Below, piece after piece: positions 1 to 11,935 of a DNA stretch of 64,000 nucleotides. The stretch covers positions 682,001 through 746,000 of the forward strand of contig NC_008228.1 in the NCBI RefSeq assembly GCF_000014225.1, given 5' to 3'. Source of the stretch: Paraglaciecola sp. T6c (GTDB lineage: Bacteria; Pseudomonadota; Gammaproteobacteria; Enterobacterales; Alteromonadaceae). How positions within the stretch are numbered: position 1 is the first letter of the stretch; every line of letters starts with the position of its first letter. The position numbers and the translations under genes were made by a program. Below the pieces are notes generated by a model. It was not told the DNA's origin. It was given only the letters and a program-made list of their open reading frames with translations, and did no database searches.

Positions 1-39
1 ACGCTTGAAGAAGCTGGCGCTGAAGTTGAGCTTAAGTAA
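1..39 (+). CDS. rplL: 50S ribosomal protein L7/L12, C-terminal end (partial)
   Basis: The first 12 codons read TLEEAGAEVELK and then a TAA stop. This is the typical end of L7/L12, the multicopy stalk protein that recruits translation factors to the ribosome. Its position directly upstream of rpoB matches the conserved rplKAJL-rpoBC cluster. The start of the gene lies outside the window, so nothing can be said about the rest of the protein. Confidence 0.9.
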   Translation, partial: TLEEAGAEVELK

Positions 40-75
40 TCTGTCTAACGACAGGTTACTAGCCTGAAAAGGCTT

Positions 76-107
76 AGGCTGGTGATTTTATAATCACCAG
101 CCTTTTT
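76..107 (+). terminator. Hairpin terminator/attenuator between rplL and rpoB
   Basis: A perfect 12-bp stem (AGGCTGGTGATT pairing with AATCACCAGCCT) has a 4-nt loop and is followed by five T. It lies 36 nt past the rplL stop. In E. coli a partial terminator sits at the same place and lowers rpoBC expression relative to the ribosomal proteins. The same role is inferred here; read-through cannot be judged from sequence. Confidence 0.85.
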
Positions 108-316
108 GCGCTGTAGGATAAAGTATTTTCATCCTTTAAAATTTATTCTATTTGTTAGCGCAAATTACATTTAAACCTAAATAAAACCAATAAGTTAAGT
201 AAGCCTCTTAATGACTTTGGTAAACGGTTAAAGTGTAAAATAAAGGGTGCTGGAAGTTTGCTTTATAGAAAATCTATTTAGCAAGTTGGGTCAAAAATCG
301 GCAGGCTGAGGAACCC

Positions 317-3300
317 ATGGTTTACTCTTATAGCGAAAAGAAACGTATCCGTAAGGATTTTGGCAAACGCCCACAGGTATTGGAAATACCGTATCTACTT
401 TCAATCCAGCTAGATTCTTTTAAAAAGTTTATTGACCTTGACGTCGATGGTCAGCATGGACTGGAAGCAGCATTTCGATCAGTTTTCCCAATAAAAAGTT
501 ACTCTGGTAACGCAGAATTACAGTACGTAAGTTACCGTTTAGGTGAGCCCGTATTTGACGTAAAAGAATGTCAAATCCGTGGTGTAACCTTTTCAGCGCC
601 TTTGCGTGTTAAATTACGTTTAGTGTTGTTCGATCGTGAAGCAGCACCAGGCACAGTAAAAGACATCAAAGAGCAAGAAGTTTACATGGGCGAAATTCCG
701 CTCATGACTGAAAATGGAACTTTCGTCATTAACGGTACTGAGCGAGTCATTGTATCTCAGTTACACCGTTCGCCAGGCGTATTCTTTGATCACGATAAAG
801 GTAAAACTCACTCATCAGGTAAAGTGTTATATAACGCGCGCGTTATACCTTACCGTGGTTCGTGGTTAGACTTTGAATTTGACCCTAAAGATAACCTTTA
901 TGTTCGTATCGATAGACGCCGCAAATTGCCTGCGACTATCATGCTACGTGCATTAGAAATTCCTACCGAAGAAATTCTTGGTATGTTCTTTGAGAAGAAC
1001 CAAGTACGTATCGACGGTAATCGTTTCATGTCTGATATCGTGCCAGATCGCCTTCGTGGTGAAACTGCACAATTCGATATTTTAGACTCGGATGGCAATG
1101 TGCTTGTAGAAGCAGGCCGTCGTATTTCAGCTCGTCATACCCGTGCGCTTGAAAAAGCCGGTATCGTTGAACTTGAGGTACCAGCTGAATACTTAGTTGG
1201 CCGTGTATTCGCGTGTGATTACGTGGATCAAGAAACCGGTGAACTTGTTGTTGCTGCAAACGATCTATTAACACTTGAAAATGTTCTGGCACTTAAAGAA
1301 GCCGGATATACAACGTTTGAAACTTTGTATATTAACGAACTTGATCACGGTGCTTATATCTCTGACACCTTGCGCATTGATAGCTCAACTAACCGCCTAG
1401 AAGCGTTGGTTGAAATTTATCGCATGATGCGCCCTGGTGAGCCACCAACGAAAGACGCAGCAGAAACGTTATTTACTAACCTGTTCTTCTCCGAGGATCG
1501 TTACGATTTATCGTCTGTTGGACGTATGAAGTTCAACCGTCGTTTAGGTCGTGAAACATCTATCGGTGCAGGCACATTAGACAAAGACGACATCGTTGAC
1601 GTAATGAAGCAACTGATCACTATTCGTGACGGTAAAGACGACGTTGATGATATCGATCACTTGGGTAACCGTCGTATTCGTTCTGTTGGCGAAATGGCCG
1701 AGAACCAATTCCGTGTTGGTCTAGTTCGTGTTGAACGTGCCGTTAAGGAACGTTTGAGCTTAGGTGATTTAGACGCTGTTATGCCTCAAGACCTTATTAA
1801 TGCGAAGCCTATTTCGGCTGCGGTTAAAGAGTTCTTTGGCTCAAGCCAGTTGTCTCAGTTTATGGATCAGAACAACCCGTTGTCTGAAGTAACCGATAAG
1901 CGTCGTATTTCAGCCTTAGGCCCGGGCGGTCTTACACGTGAGCGTGCAGGCTTCGAAGTACGAGATGTACACCCGACTCACTATGGTCGTGTATGTCCTA
2001 TCGAAACACCTGAGGGACCAAACATCGGTTTGATCAACTCGCTGGCGAGTTTCGCTCGTACCAATGATTTTGGTTTCCTAGAAACACCATATCGTAAGAT
2101 TGTTGACGGTGTAGTGACTGACGAAATCGATTACTTATCAGCAATCGAAGAAGGTCAATTCTCAATCGCACAGGCTAACGTTGTGCTTGATGAAACTGGC
2201 CGTCTTGCTGATGACTTGATCCCTTGTCGTCACCGCGGTGAAACAACATTGAAAGAAAGCTCTGAGATCACCTACATGGATGTATCTCCGCAGCAAATCG
2301 TTTCAATCGCAGCCAGTATCATCCCGTTCCTAGAACACGATGATGCTAACCGAGCCTTGATGGGTGCGAACATGCAACGTCAAGCGGTGCCAACGCTTAT
2401 TGCAGATAAGCCACTTGTTGGTACCGGTATGGAAAAAACAGTTGCAGTTGATTCTGGTGTAACAGTAGTAGCTAAACGCGGTGGTCGTGTCGACTACGTT
2501 GATGCAAGCCGTATTGTTATTAAAGTTAATGAAGAAGAAACGGTTGCCGGCGAAGCGGGCATCGATATCTACAACTTAACTAAGTACACCCGTTCTAACC
2601 AGAACACCTGTATCAATCAGCGTCCTACTTGTAATGTTGGTGAGCCAATTGTTGCGGGTGACGTATTAGCCGATGGTCCATCTACTGATTTAGGTGAATT
2701 AGCGCTAGGGCAAAACATGCGTATCGCATTCATGCCTTGGAACGGTTATAACTTCGAAGATTCAATCTTGATCTCTGAGCGCGTTGCTATGGAAGATCGT
2801 TTCACCACAATTCATATTCAAGAATTGAGCTGTGTGGCACGGGATACCAAGTTAGGGCCAGAGGAAATCAGTTCTGATATTCCAAATGTAGGTGAATCTG
2901 CGCTGGGTAAATTGGACGAGTCCGGTGTTGTGTACATCGGTGCTGAAGTTAAAGGTGGCGACATCTTAGTGGGTAAAGTTACCCCTAAAGGTGAAACACA
3001 GTTAACACCTGAAGAGAAACTTTTACGAGCTATCTTCGGTGAGAAAGCATCTGACGTTAAAGATACTTCATTGCGCGTGCCTAACAGCGTTCGTGGTACT
3101 GTCATTGATGTACAGGTATTTACTCGTGATGGCGTAGAAAAAGATAAGCGTGCACTTGAAATTGAAGGCATGCAGTTACGTCAAGTGAAGAAAGATTTAT
3201 CAGACGAATTCAATATTCTTGCTGATGGCATCTTCGCTCGTGCTAAAAACTTGTTGATTAAATCCGGTATCGAAGAGTCTCGTTTAGAGTCTGCTCAACG

Positions 3301-4345
3301 TGAAAAATGGTTCGACCTAACGCTAACAGATGAAGATGCGCAAACTGAGCTTGATCAAATTGCTGAGCAGTTTGTTGAAATCAAAGCTGATTTTGATAAG
3401 AAGTTCGAAATCAAGCGACGCAAGATCACTCAAGGTGATGATCTTCAACCAGGCGTTCTTAAAATCGTTAAGGTTTACTTGGCTGTTAAACGTCAAATTC
3501 AACCTGGTGATAAGATGGCTGGTCGTCACGGTAACAAGGGTGTTATTTCAACAATTAAACCAGTTGAAGACATGCCTTACGATGTTAACGGTACGCCGGT
3601 AGACATCGTATTGAACCCATTGGGTGTACCGTCACGTATGAACATCGGTCAGATCCTTGAGACTCACTTAGGTATGGCTGCTCATGGCATAGGCGTGAAA
3701 ATCGACCGCATGTTAAAAGAGCACGAAGAGATGGCCAAGTTACGTAGCTTCCTTAAAGAGGTTTACGGTGCTGGCACAACTCACCAAGAAGTGGATCTTG
3801 ATAACTTCAGTGATGACGAAATTACCCGTCTAGCAGATAACTTGCGTAAAGGTGTGCCTATGGCAACACCAGTGTTTGATGGTGCTACTGAGGCAGAAAT
3901 CAAGCATATGCTTACGCTTGCTGATCTTCCTGAAAGTGGACAAATCGCTTTGTTTGACGGTCGTACCGGACGTGAATTTGAACGTCCAGTAACAGTTGGC
4001 TACATGTACATGTTGAAACTTAACCACTTGGTTGATGACAAAATGCATGCTCGTTCAACTGGCTCATACAGCTTGGTTACACAGCAGCCGTTGGGTGGTA
4101 AAGCTCAATTCGGTGGTCAGCGCTTCGGAGAGATGGAAGTATGGGCACTGGAAGCATACGGTGCCGCTTACACCTTGCAAGAAATGTTGACAGTTAAATC
4201 TGATGATGTGAATGGTCGTACTAAGATGTATAAAAACATCGTTGATGGTGATCATCGCATGGAACCTGGTATGCCAGAATCTTTCAACGTATTGTTGAAA
4301 GAGATTCGCTCACTAGGTATCAACATCGAGCTGGAAGAGCAATAA
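317..4345 (+). CDS. rpoB: DNA-directed RNA polymerase subunit beta
   Basis: This is the beta subunit of RNA polymerase, which forms half of the catalytic cleft with beta prime. At 1342 aa it has the same length as the E. coli protein and matches it almost without gaps, starting [20 protein letters not shown]. The start is fixed by GAGGAA a few bases upstream and by that conserved N-terminus. The rifampicin-pocket region (about residues 508-535) is recognisable, with the residues matching E. coli Ser512, Gln513, Asp516, Arg529 and Ser531 present. The residue matching E. coli His526 is Asp527 (codon GAT at 1895-1897), a change known in resistant mutants. The [12 protein letters not shown] segment near the active site is intact. 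It is transcribed with rpoC 90 nt downstream. Confidence 0.99.
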   Translation: MVYSYSEKKRIRKDFGKRPQVLEIPYLLSIQLDSFKKFIDLDVDGQHGLEAAFRSVFPIKSYSGNAELQYVSYRLGEPVFDVKECQIRGVTFSAPLRVKLRLVLFDREAAPGTVKDIKEQEVYMGEIPLMTENGTFVINGTERVIVSQLHRSPGVFFDHDKGKTHSSGKVLYNARVIPYRGSWLDFEFDPKDNLYVRIDRRRKLPATIMLRALEIPTEEILGMFFEKNQVRIDGNRFMSDIVPDRLRGETAQFDILDSDGNVLVEAGRRISARHTRALEKAGIVELEVPAEYLVGRVFACDYVDQETGELVVAANDLLTLENVLALKEAGYTTFETLYINELDHGAYISDTLRIDSSTNRLEALVEIYRMMRPGEPPTKDAAETLFTNLFFSEDRYDLSSVGRMKFNRRLGRETSIGAGTLDKDDIVDVMKQLITIRDGKDDVDDIDHLGNRRIRSVGEMAENQFRVGLVRVERAVKERLSLGDLDAVMPQDLINAKPISAAVKEFFGSSQLSQFMDQNNPLSEVTDKRRISALGPGGLTRERAGFEVRDVHPTHYGRVCPIETPEGPNIGLINSLASFARTNDFGFLETPYRKIVDGVVTDEIDYLSAIEEGQFSIAQANVVLDETGRLADDLIPCRHRGETTLKESSEITYMDVSPQQIVSIAASIIPFLEHDDANRALMGANMQRQAVPTLIADKPLVGTGMEKTVAVDSGVTVVAKRGGRVDYVDASRIVIKVNEEETVAGEAGIDIYNLTKYTRSNQNTCINQRPTCNVGEPIVAGDVLADGPSTDLGELALGQNMRIAFMPWNGYNFEDSILISERVAMEDRFTTIHIQELSCVARDTKLGPEEISSDIPNVGESALGKLDESGVVYIGAEVKGGDILVGKVTPKGETQLTPEEKLLRAIFGEKASDVKDTSLRVPNSVRGTVIDVQVFTRDGVEKDKRALEIEGMQLRQVKKDLSDEFNILADGIFARAKNLLIKSGIEESRLESAQREKWFDLTLTDEDAQTELDQIAEQFVEIKADFDKKFEIKRRKITQGDDLQPGVLKIVKVYLAVKRQIQPGDKMAGRHGNKGVISTIKPVEDMPYDVNGTPVDIVLNPLGVPSRMNIGQILETHLGMAAHGIGVKIDRMLKEHEEMAKLRSFLKEVYGAGTTHQEVDLDNFSDDEITRLADNLRKGVPMATPVFDGATEAEIKHMLTLADLPESGQIALFDGRTGREFERPVTVGYMYMLKLNHLVDDKMHARSTGSYSLVTQQPLGGKAQFGGQRFGEMEVWALEAYGAAYTLQEMLTVKSDDVNGRTKMYKNIVDGDHRMEPGMPESFNVLLKEIRSLGINIELEEQ

Positions 4346-4375
4346 GCCGCGTCTGCAGAGCTTATAGACAGGATA

Positions 4376-4410
4376 GTCTGATGGGTGTTAATCCATCCAT
4401 CAGGCTTTTT
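4376..4410 (+). terminator. Hairpin with T tract between rpoB and rpoC
   Basis: GTCTGATGG (4376-4384) pairs with CCATCAGGC (4397-4405), nine base pairs including one G-T, across a 12-nt loop. TTTTT follows at 4406-4410. It has the form of an intrinsic terminator but sits inside the rpoBC operon, so it is at most partial. It could also be an mRNA processing or stability element. Confidence 0.5.
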
Positions 4411-4435
4411 CAACTGACTCCGCTGGGAGAGTAAT

Positions 4436-7400
4436 GTGAAAGACTTATTAAAGTTTCTTAAACAACAACACAAGTCCGAAGAATTCGATAATATTCGAAT
4501 TGGTCTTGCGTCACCTGACATGATCCGTTCATGGTCTTTCGGTGAAGTTAAGAAGCCAGAAACCATTAACTACCGTACTTTCAAGCCTGAGCGTGATGGC
4601 TTGTTCTGTGCGCGTATTTTTGGACCGGTTAAAGACTACGAGTGTTTGTGTGGCAAATATAAGCGCCTTAAACACCGTGGTGTTATATGTGAAAAATGTG
4701 GCGTTGAAGTAACGTTAACCAAAGTACGCCGTGAGCGTATGGGCCACATTGAATTGGCAAGTCCAGTTGCACATATTTGGTTCCTTAAATCATTACCGTC
4801 ACGTATCGGTTTGATGCTTGATATGACACTTCGTGATATCGAACGTGTGCTTTATTTCGAATCATATGTTGTTGCCGAACCTGGCATGACAACGCTTGAG
4901 CGCAGCCAACTTCTTTCTGAAGAAGAATATCTTGATGCGCTAGAAGAGCACGGTGATGAGTTTGAAGCAAAAATGGGTGCCGAAGCGGTTTTCGAATTGC
5001 TTAAAGCCCTAGACGTTGATGCTGATGTTGCTGCTATGCGCGAAGAATTGCCTAGCATTAACTCTGAGACTCGTCGTAAGAAAATCACTAAGCGCTTGAA
5101 GCTACTTGAATCGTTCCAATTGTCTGGTAACAAGCCAGAGTGGATGATCCTTACTGTTCTTCCGGTATTACCACCTGACTTACGTCCTCTGGTACCGCTA
5201 GATGGTGGTCGTTTTGCAACATCTGATTTGAACGATCTGTATCGTCGAGTGATTAACCGTAACAACCGTTTGAAGCGTCTTCTAGACCTTGCTGCACCTG
5301 ACATTATCGTGCGCAACGAAAAACGTATGTTACAAGAAGCAGTTGATGCCTTGTTAGATAACGGCCGTCGTGGTCGTGCTATCACAGGCTCAAATAAGCG
5401 TCCTCTTAAATCTTTGGCCGACATGATCAAAGGTAAGCAAGGTCGTTTCCGTCAAAACTTATTGGGTAAACGTGTAGATTACTCTGGTCGTTCAGTTATC
5501 ACTGTTGGTCCTACTCTACGTTTACATCAGTGTGGTCTTCCTAAGAAGATGGCACTTGAGCTATTCAAACCGTTCATCTATGGAAAATTAGAAGGGCGTG
5601 GTTTAGCGACAACCATTAAAGCAGCCAAAAAATTAGTTGAACGTGAAGATCCGGAAGTATGGGACGTTCTAGACGAAGTTATTCGTGAACACCCAGTATT
5701 ACTTAACCGTGCGCCTACACTTCACCGATTGGGTATCCAGGCGTTTGAGCCAACCCTAATTGAAGGTAAAGCGATCCAATTGCACCCATTAGTATGTGCG
5801 GCGTATAACGCTGACTTCGATGGTGACCAAATGGCGGTTCACGTTCCGTTGACTATCGAAGCACAGCTAGAAGCACGTGCGTTAATGATGTCAACCAACA
5901 ACATTCTATCACCAGCCAATGGTGAGCCTATCATCGTTCCTTCACAGGATGTTGTAATGGGCTTGTACTATATGACACGTGACCGTGTTAATGGTTTAGG
6001 TGAAGGCATGATGTTCACTAGCCCAGACGAAGCTGAAAAAGCGTATCGTACGGGTAATGCGGAACTTCACGCTCGCGTTAAGGTACGTATCACTGAGTAT
6101 GACGTAGCAGAAGACGGTTCTAAGACAGAGAAAGTAACATTGACAGATACTACTGTTGGTCGTGCAATTTTGTCTTTGGTATTACCAAAAGGCTTGCCTT
6201 TTGAGTTAATCAACCAAGCCATGGGCAAGAAGATGATTTCTCGCCTACTGAACGCTTGTTACCGTACTCTAGGTCTGAAAGATACTGTTATCGCGGCTGA
6301 CCAAATTATGTATACCGGTTTCCACTACGCAATGATTGCGGGTGCGTCTGTTGGTATCGATGACATGGTTATCCCTGATGCGAAGAAAGACATCATTGAA
6401 GGTGCTGAAGCTGAAGTACGTGAAATCCAAGAGCAATTCCAGTCTGGTCTTGTTACTGCGGGTGAGCGTTACAACAAGGTTATCGATATCTGGTCTAACG
6501 CTAACGAAAAAGTAGCGAAAGCCATGATGGAAAATCTATCAATCGAAACGGTTAAGAACCGTGACGGTGAGATGGAAGACCAAGCATCATTCAACTCAGT
6601 ATTTATGATGGCCGACTCTGGTGCTCGTGGTAGTGCCGCACAGATTCGTCAGTTGGCGGGTATGCGTGGTCTGATGGCGAAACCAGATGGTTCAATCATC
6701 GAAACGCCAATCACCGCTAACTTCCGTGAAGGTCTAAACGTACTTCAGTACTTTATATCTACTCACGGTGCGCGTAAAGGTTTGGCCGATACGGCATTGA
6801 AAACAGCTAACTCAGGTTACTTGACTCGTCGTTTGGTTGATGTTGCACAAGATTTGGTTATCAATAACGAAGATTGTGGCACATTCGAAGGTGTGAAAAT
6901 GACACCGCTAATCGAAGGTGGTGACGTTGTTGAGCCGCTTCGTGAACGTGTACTAGGTCGTACCGTTGCCGAAGACGTGTTGAAGCCTGGTACTAATGAA
7001 ATTCTAGTAGAACGTAACGTGCTACTGGATGAAGCATTGGTTGATATGCTTGAGTCTAACTCGGTTGATCAAATCCAAGTTCGCTCGGTTATTACCTGTG
7101 AAAATGACTTTGGTGTATGTGCTAAGTGTTACGGTCGTGACCTTGCACGTGGTCACATGGTTGGTCACGGTGAAGCGGTTGGTGTTATTGCTGCACAATC
7201 AATCGGTGAGCCAGGTACACAGTTAACCATGCGTACGTTCCACATCGGTGGTGCGGCATCACGAGCGTCAGCTGAGAACAGCGTACAGGTCAAAACAACA
7301 GGTACACTGAAGCTACAAAATGCTAAGTTCGTTCGCAACACAGACGACAAAGTGGTTATCGTTTCTCGTTCAACTGAAATCACTATTATTGATGATCAAG

Positions 7401-8623
7401 GTCGTGAGAAAGAGCGTTATAAAGTGCCTTACGGTGCTATCTTAACCACAGATGACAATGCGACAGTCACTAGCGGTGAAGTCGTTGCTAACTGGGACCC
7501 GCATTCGCATCCAATCGTTACTGAGCGTCAAGCTAAGATCAGCTTTGCTGACATCGATGACAGTAACACCGAAATGCAGCAGGATGAGTTGACAGGTCTT
7601 ACACGTATCGTCGTAAATGATCTATCTAAGGCGAATGCTAAAGAGCCTAAGCTAATCCTTGAAAGTGATGAGCATGGCTTACAAGAAATTCGTTTGCCGA
7701 GTTTCACCACGATTGAAGCCACTGACGGTATGCAGGCTAAGCCTGGTGATGTGTTAGCGCGTATTCCTCAGGAAAGCTCGAAAACACGTGATATTACCGG
7801 TGGTCTTCCACGTGTTGCTGACTTGTTCGAAGCACGTAAACCTAAAGAGCCAGCTATTTTAGCCGAAGTCTCAGGTACCATTGGTTGGGGTAAAGAAACC
7901 AAAGGTAAGAAACGTCTTGTTATCACGCCGAAAGACGCTGATGCATACGAAGAGATGATCCCTAAATGGCGTCAACTTAACGTGTTCGAAGGTGAAAACG
8001 TTGAGAAAGGTGAAGTTATTGCGGATGGCCCAGAGTCACCTCATGACATCCTACGCTTACGTGGTATCAGTGCTGTTTCTAACTATATCGTTAATGAAGT
8101 ACAAGAAGTTTACCGCCTCCAAGGGGTAAAAATTAACGATAAGCACATCGAAGTGGTTATTCGTCAAATGCTACGTAAGTGTATGATCACTTATGCAGGC
8201 GACAGTAACTTCCTTGAAGGTGAGCAAGTAGAAGTATCTAACGTGAAAATCGCTAACCGTGAATTGGAAAAGCAAGGCAAAATCCCTGCTCAGTACGAAA
8301 CACAGTTATTGGGTATCACAAAAGCATCGTTGTCCACTGAGTCATTTATCTCAGCGGCATCTTTCCAAGAAACCACTCGTGTACTTACCGAAGCCGCTGT
8401 GCAAGGTAAAGAAGATGAGTTACGTGGCTTGAAAGAGAACGTTATTGTAGGTCGTTTGATACCAGCCGGTACCGGTTTTGCGTATCACCAGAAACGTACT
8501 GCAAGAAAACTAGCAGAGCGTCAGGCAGTTGAAGAACTATCTGTCTCTGCAGCAGATGCGGAGCAAGCCTTAACTGAAGCACTTAATGCTGAAGTCATGG
8601 ACACGCCATCATCTGATGAGTAA
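4436..8623 (+). CDS. rpoC: DNA-directed RNA polymerase subunit beta prime
   Basis: This is the largest RNA polymerase subunit and carries the catalytic magnesium. It is 1395 aa (1407 in E. coli). The start is GTG, as in E. coli, behind GGGAGAG, and the N-terminus MKDLLKFLK is conserved. Visible landmarks are the first zinc site (CLCGKYKR...GVICEKC, about residues 70-88), the active-site loop NADFDGDQ at residues 458-465 with the three aspartates at the E. coli positions 460, 462 and 464, and the second zinc site ([11 protein letters not shown]) in the last third. The final acidic tail MDTPSSDE is shorter than in some relatives. It forms an operon with rpoB. Confidence 0.99.
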   Translation: MKDLLKFLKQQHKSEEFDNIRIGLASPDMIRSWSFGEVKKPETINYRTFKPERDGLFCARIFGPVKDYECLCGKYKRLKHRGVICEKCGVEVTLTKVRRERMGHIELASPVAHIWFLKSLPSRIGLMLDMTLRDIERVLYFESYVVAEPGMTTLERSQLLSEEEYLDALEEHGDEFEAKMGAEAVFELLKALDVDADVAAMREELPSINSETRRKKITKRLKLLESFQLSGNKPEWMILTVLPVLPPDLRPLVPLDGGRFATSDLNDLYRRVINRNNRLKRLLDLAAPDIIVRNEKRMLQEAVDALLDNGRRGRAITGSNKRPLKSLADMIKGKQGRFRQNLLGKRVDYSGRSVITVGPTLRLHQCGLPKKMALELFKPFIYGKLEGRGLATTIKAAKKLVEREDPEVWDVLDEVIREHPVLLNRAPTLHRLGIQAFEPTLIEGKAIQLHPLVCAAYNADFDGDQMAVHVPLTIEAQLEARALMMSTNNILSPANGEPIIVPSQDVVMGLYYMTRDRVNGLGEGMMFTSPDEAEKAYRTGNAELHARVKVRITEYDVAEDGSKTEKVTLTDTTVGRAILSLVLPKGLPFELINQAMGKKMISRLLNACYRTLGLKDTVIAADQIMYTGFHYAMIAGASVGIDDMVIPDAKKDIIEGAEAEVREIQEQFQSGLVTAGERYNKVIDIWSNANEKVAKAMMENLSIETVKNRDGEMEDQASFNSVFMMADSGARGSAAQIRQLAGMRGLMAKPDGSIIETPITANFREGLNVLQYFISTHGARKGLADTALKTANSGYLTRRLVDVAQDLVINNEDCGTFEGVKMTPLIEGGDVVEPLRERVLGRTVAEDVLKPGTNEILVERNVLLDEALVDMLESNSVDQIQVRSVITCENDFGVCAKCYGRDLARGHMVGHGEAVGVIAAQSIGEPGTQLTMRTFHIGGAASRASAENSVQVKTTGTLKLQNAKFVRNTDDKVVIVSRSTEITIIDDQGREKERYKVPYGAILTTDDNATVTSGEVVANWDPHSHPIVTERQAKISFADIDDSNTEMQQDELTGLTRIVVNDLSKANAKEPKLILESDEHGLQEIRLPSFTTIEATDGMQAKPGDVLARIPQESSKTRDITGGLPRVADLFEARKPKEPAILAEVSGTIGWGKETKGKKRLVITPKDADAYEEMIPKWRQLNVFEGENVEKGEVIADGPESPHDILRLRGISAVSNYIVNEVQEVYRLQGVKINDKHIEVVIRQMLRKCMITYAGDSNFLEGEQVEVSNVKIANRELEKQGKIPAQYETQLLGITKASLSTESFISAASFQETTRVLTEAAVQGKEDELRGLKENVIVGRLIPAGTGFAYHQKRTARKLAERQAVEELSVSAADAEQALTEALNAEVMDTPSSDE

Positions 8624-8657
8624 AAAATAAGATCATTTGTTAACCCAGATGGTATGG

Positions 8658-8693
8658 ACGCCAATTTAGGCCTTAATCGGTCTTTATTGGCGT
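8658..8693 (+). terminator. Candidate terminator after rpoC
   Basis: ACGCCAAT (8658-8665) pairs with ATTGGCGT (8686-8693), with a partly paired interior (GGCC/GGTC). The following TCTCGCTT is only weakly T-rich, so termination may be incomplete. It lies 35 nt after the rpoC stop and just before the str operon promoter. Confidence 0.5.
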
Positions 8694-8699
8694 TCTCGC

Positions 8700-8728
8700 T
8701 TGACAGGTCAAACTTTGGTCATTAGACT
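8700..8728 (+). promoter_or_regulatory. Sigma-70-type promoter of the str operon
   Basis: A perfect -35 TTGACA (8700-8705), a 17-nt spacer and a -10 TAGACT (8723-8728, four of six consensus bases) lie 105 nt upstream of rpsL. The bases just after the -10 are GC-rich (TCCGCGACCCG), the kind of discriminator linked to stringent control of translation genes. The promoter is seen; the regulation is inferred. Confidence 0.7.
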
Positions 8729-8832
8729 TCCGCGACCCGAAATTTGGTAACAGATAACGGGCCGCGGATTTTTCGCGTTTTATATCCTATGTAAGGATAT
8801 TCTCAGTCGTAATTTTAACCAGGAGCTAGTTA

Positions 8833-9207
8833 ATGGCAACAGTTAACCAGTTAGTGCGCAAGCCACGCCAAAAGCCCGATGCGAAGAGCAACGTAGCGGC
8901 ATTGCAGGCCTGTCCACAACGCCGTGGTGTATGTACTCGTGTATATACCACCACTCCAAAGAAGCCAAACTCTGCATTGCGTAAAGTTTGTCGTGTTCGT
9001 TTAACCAACGGTTTTGAAGTTTCTTCATACATCGGTGGTGAAGGCCATAACCTACAAGAGCACAGTGTTGTTCTTATCCGTGGTGGTCGTGTTAAAGATT
9101 TACCAGGTGTTCGTTACCACACTGTTCGCGGTACATTAGACTGCGCAGGCGTAAGTTCACGTAAACAAGCCCGTTCTAAGTACGGTGCAAAAAGGCCTAA
9201 GTCTTAA
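8833..9207 (+). CDS. rpsL: 30S ribosomal protein S12
   Basis: S12 lies at the decoding centre of the 30S subunit and takes part in tRNA selection. It is 124 aa, the standard length, and nearly identical to the E. coli protein. AGGAG stands seven bases before the ATG. The two lysines altered in streptomycin-resistant strains, in TTTPKKPNS and in GGRVKDLPG, are both wild type, so no resistance is predicted from this gene. It is the first gene of the str operon rpsL-rpsG-fusA-tuf. Confidence 0.99.
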   Translation: MATVNQLVRKPRQKPDAKSNVAALQACPQRRGVCTRVYTTTPKKPNSALRKVCRVRLTNGFEVSSYIGGEGHNLQEHSVVLIRGGRVKDLPGVRYHTVRGTLDCAGVSSRKQARSKYGAKRPKS

Positions 9208-9283
9208 CGGTTCTCCGTTAGTAAGGCCAAACTAAAGTATTAATTGAGTTTTGGGATATTCCTGAATTCTACGGAGAATTAAG

Positions 9284-9754
9284 ATGCCAAGAAGAAGAGT
9301 TGTAGGTCAACGCAAAATCCTACCGGATCCTAAGTTCGGATCGCAGTTACTTGCAAAATTTATGAACGTTGTCATGTTAGATGGCAAAAAATCGACTGCT
9401 GAAAAAATCGTTTACGGTGCACTCGACATTGTTGCTGATAAAGCTGGCAAGTCTCACCTAGAAATTTTCGAAGACGCTTTGGACAACATCCGTCCTACGG
9501 TAGAAGTTAAATCTCGCCGTGTGGGTGGTTCTACGTACCAAGTACCAGTAGAAGTTCGTCCTGTTCGTCGTAATGCCCTAGGTATGCGCTGGTTAGTTGA
9601 CGCTGCTCGTAAACGTGGTGAAAAATCAATGGCTCAACGCCTTGCAGCTGAAATGCTCGACGCTGCTGAAAACAAAGGTTCTGCGGTTAAGAAACGTGAA
9701 GACGTTCACCGTATGGCTGAAGCCAACAAAGCATTCGCTCACTACCGTTGGTAA
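9284..9754 (+). CDS. rpsG: 30S ribosomal protein S7
   Basis: S7 starts assembly of the 3' domain of 16S rRNA and contacts the E-site tRNA. In E. coli it also represses its own operon by binding the rpsL-rpsG intergenic mRNA. The 156 aa product begins [20 protein letters not shown] and ends [10 protein letters not shown], both diagnostic. ACGGAGAA precedes the ATG. The 76-nt rpsL-rpsG gap is long enough for a translational operator, but I could not confirm the S7-binding fold by eye. fusA follows after 12 nt. Confidence 0.98.
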
Positions 9755-9766
9755 TAAGAGAAAGCT

Positions 9767-11872
9767 ATGGCTCGTAAAACGCCTATCAATCGCTACCGTA
9801 ACATCGGTATCGTGGCTCACGTCGATGCGGGTAAAACCACGACGACGGAACGTGTTCTTTTCTACACCGGTTTGTCGCATAAAATTGGTGAAGTCCATGA
9901 TGGCGCTGCCACCATGGACTGGATGGAACAGGAACAAGAGCGCGGTATCACTATTACCTCGGCGGCTACGACCTGCTTTTGGGCAGGTATGGATAAGCAA
10001 TACGACCAACATCGCATCAACATCATAGACACGCCTGGACACGTTGACTTCACGATTGAAGTTGAGCGGTCTTTGCGGGTCCTTGATGGTGCCGTTGTCG
10101 TATTTTGTGGTTCTTCCGGTGTAGAACCTCAATCAGAAACGGTCTGGCGTCAAGCTGACAAATATCACGTCCCCCGGGTCGTGTTTGTCAACAAGATGGA
10201 CAGAGCCGGTGCAGATTTTGAACGAGTGGTTGGGCAAATTCGCAAACGACTCGGTGCTACCTGTGTTCCTATTCACCTCAATATCGGTTCAGAAGAGAAC
10301 TTCAGAGGTGTTATCGATTTGATTAAGATGAAAGCCATCAATTGGAATGAATCTGATCAAGGCATGACATTTACTTATGAAGGTATCCCTGCTGAATTGC
10401 AAGACAGAGCAGAAGCGCTACGTACTGAACTTGTAGAAGCCGCCGCAGAAGCCAGTGACGAATTGATGGACAAGTATTTGGAAGGCGAAGAGCTAACCGA
10501 AGAAGAGATCAAACTCGCATTGCGCCAGCGTACAATTAATAATGAAATTGTACTCGCTACTTGTGGTTCTGCTTTCAAGAATAAAGGCGTACAAGCGGTT
10601 TTGGATGCAGTAATTGAATTCTTACCTGCACCCGCAGACGTACCAGCTATCACTGGTGTGTTAGATGATAAAGATGAAACTGAAGCGACTCGTCCAGCAG
10701 ATGACGAAGCTCCCTTTGCAGCTTTAGCATTTAAAATCGCTACTGACCCATTTGTGGGGACTTTAACATTTTTCCGTTGTTACTCTGGTGTGGTTAACAC
10801 TGGTGATAGCGTATATAACCCTGTTAAAGCTAAGCGCGAGCGATTTGGTCGTATAGTGCAAATGCACGCGAAAGATCGTGAGGAACTCAAAGAAGTTCGA
10901 GCAGGCGATATTGCTGCGGCAATAGGTCTCAAAGATGTGACGACAGGTGACACCTTGTGTGACCCTAACCATATCATTACGCTCGAGCGGATGGACTTCC
11001 CTGAGCCCGTTATTTCTATTGCAGTTGAGCCTCGCTCACAAGCCGATCAAGAAAAAATGGCCTTAGCGTTAGGTAAACTAGCGGCTGAAGATCCATCATT
11101 TAAAGTTAATACTGACGAAGAGTCAGGACAAACAATCATATCTGGGATGGGTGAACTTCATCTTGATATCATTGTAGATCGCATGAGGCGTGAATTTAGC
11201 GTCGAATGCAATGTAGGTAAACCTCAAGTTGCTTACCGCGAAACCATTCGTGGCAAAGTCGACGTTGAAGGTAAGTTTGTTCGTCAATCAGGTGGCCGTG
11301 GTCAATTTGGTCATGTTTGGCTGACAATCGAGCCTAATGAAGAAGGGGCTGGGTACGAATTTATTAACAATATAGTCGGTGGTGCAATTCCAAAAGAATT
11401 CATTCCTTCCGTTGATAAAGGTATCCACGAACAGATGCAAAATGGTGTGCTTGCAGGTTATCCGGTACTTGATGTAAAGGTAACTTTGTTCGACGGTTCA
11501 TATCATGATGTTGACTCTTCTGAAATGGCGTTTAAAATCGCTGGTTCAATGGGTTTTAGAAAGGGCGCTGCTGAGGCAAAACCTGTATTGCTTGAACCCA
11601 CAATGAAAGTTGAAGTTACCACCCCAGAAGACTGGATGGGTGATGTTGTTGGTGATTTGAATCGCCGACGCGGTGTGATAGAAGGCATGGAAGACGGTGT
11701 CGCTGGGATCAAGATTGTTCTTGCGAAAGTGCCATTATCAGAAATGTTTGGATATTCCACTGACTTGCGTTCAGCTACGCAAGGAAGAGCATCATATTCA
11801 ATGGAATTTTTTAATTATTCAGAAGCGCCTAATAATGTTGCGAAAGCCATTATTGACGCTCGTCAATCTTAA
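9767..11872 (+). CDS. fusA: Elongation factor G
   Basis: EF-G is the GTPase that drives ribosomal translocation and, with ribosome recycling factor, splits post-termination ribosomes. The product is 701 aa, close to the usual 700-704. The G domain shows the P-loop [12 protein letters not shown] near residue 20, the switch region [19 protein letters not shown] near residue 90 and [10 protein letters not shown] near residue 143. The C-terminal domains follow without interruption. It belongs to the str operon, 12 nt after rpsG and 63 nt before tuf. It looks like the canonical translational EF-G. Confidence 0.98.
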   Translation: MARKTPINRYRNIGIVAHVDAGKTTTTERVLFYTGLSHKIGEVHDGAATMDWMEQEQERGITITSAATTCFWAGMDKQYDQHRINIIDTPGHVDFTIEVERSLRVLDGAVVVFCGSSGVEPQSETVWRQADKYHVPRVVFVNKMDRAGADFERVVGQIRKRLGATCVPIHLNIGSEENFRGVIDLIKMKAINWNESDQGMTFTYEGIPAELQDRAEALRTELVEAAAEASDELMDKYLEGEELTEEEIKLALRQRTINNEIVLATCGSAFKNKGVQAVLDAVIEFLPAPADVPAITGVLDDKDETEATRPADDEAPFAALAFKIATDPFVGTLTFFRCYSGVVNTGDSVYNPVKAKRERFGRIVQMHAKDREELKEVRAGDIAAAIGLKDVTTGDTLCDPNHIITLERMDFPEPVISIAVEPRSQADQEKMALALGKLAAEDPSFKVNTDEESGQTIISGMGELHLDIIVDRMRREFSVECNVGKPQVAYRETIRGKVDVEGKFVRQSGGRGQFGHVWLTIEPNEEGAGYEFINNIVGGAIPKEFIPSVDKGIHEQMQNGVLAGYPVLDVKVTLFDGSYHDVDSSEMAFKIAGSMGFRKGAAEAKPVLLEPTMKVEVTTPEDWMGDVVGDLNRRRGVIEGMEDGVAGIKIVLAKVPLSEMFGYSTDLRSATQGRASYSMEFFNYSEAPNNVAKAIIDARQS

Positions 11873-11884
11873 TAAAGGTCTGGT

Positions 11885-11916
11885 CCGGTCTACTACATTA
11901 GTAGGGCCGGGTTTTT
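11885..11916 (+). terminator. Terminator-like hairpin between fusA and tuf
   Basis: CCGGTCTACTA (11885-11895) pairs with TAGTAGGGCCGG (11899-11910) with one small bulge, and TTTTT follows at 11912-11916. It lies 12 nt after the fusA stop and 19 nt before the tuf start, inside the str operon. Partial termination here would separate tuf output from the upstream genes. Confidence 0.6.
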
Positions 11917-11935
11917 AACTTAGGAAATTTGTAAA

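Noticed and set aside
8833-9207. Streptomycin-resistance change in S12 to match the RpoB change
   Set aside because: Both key lysines (in TPKKPNS and GGRVKDLPG) are wild type.
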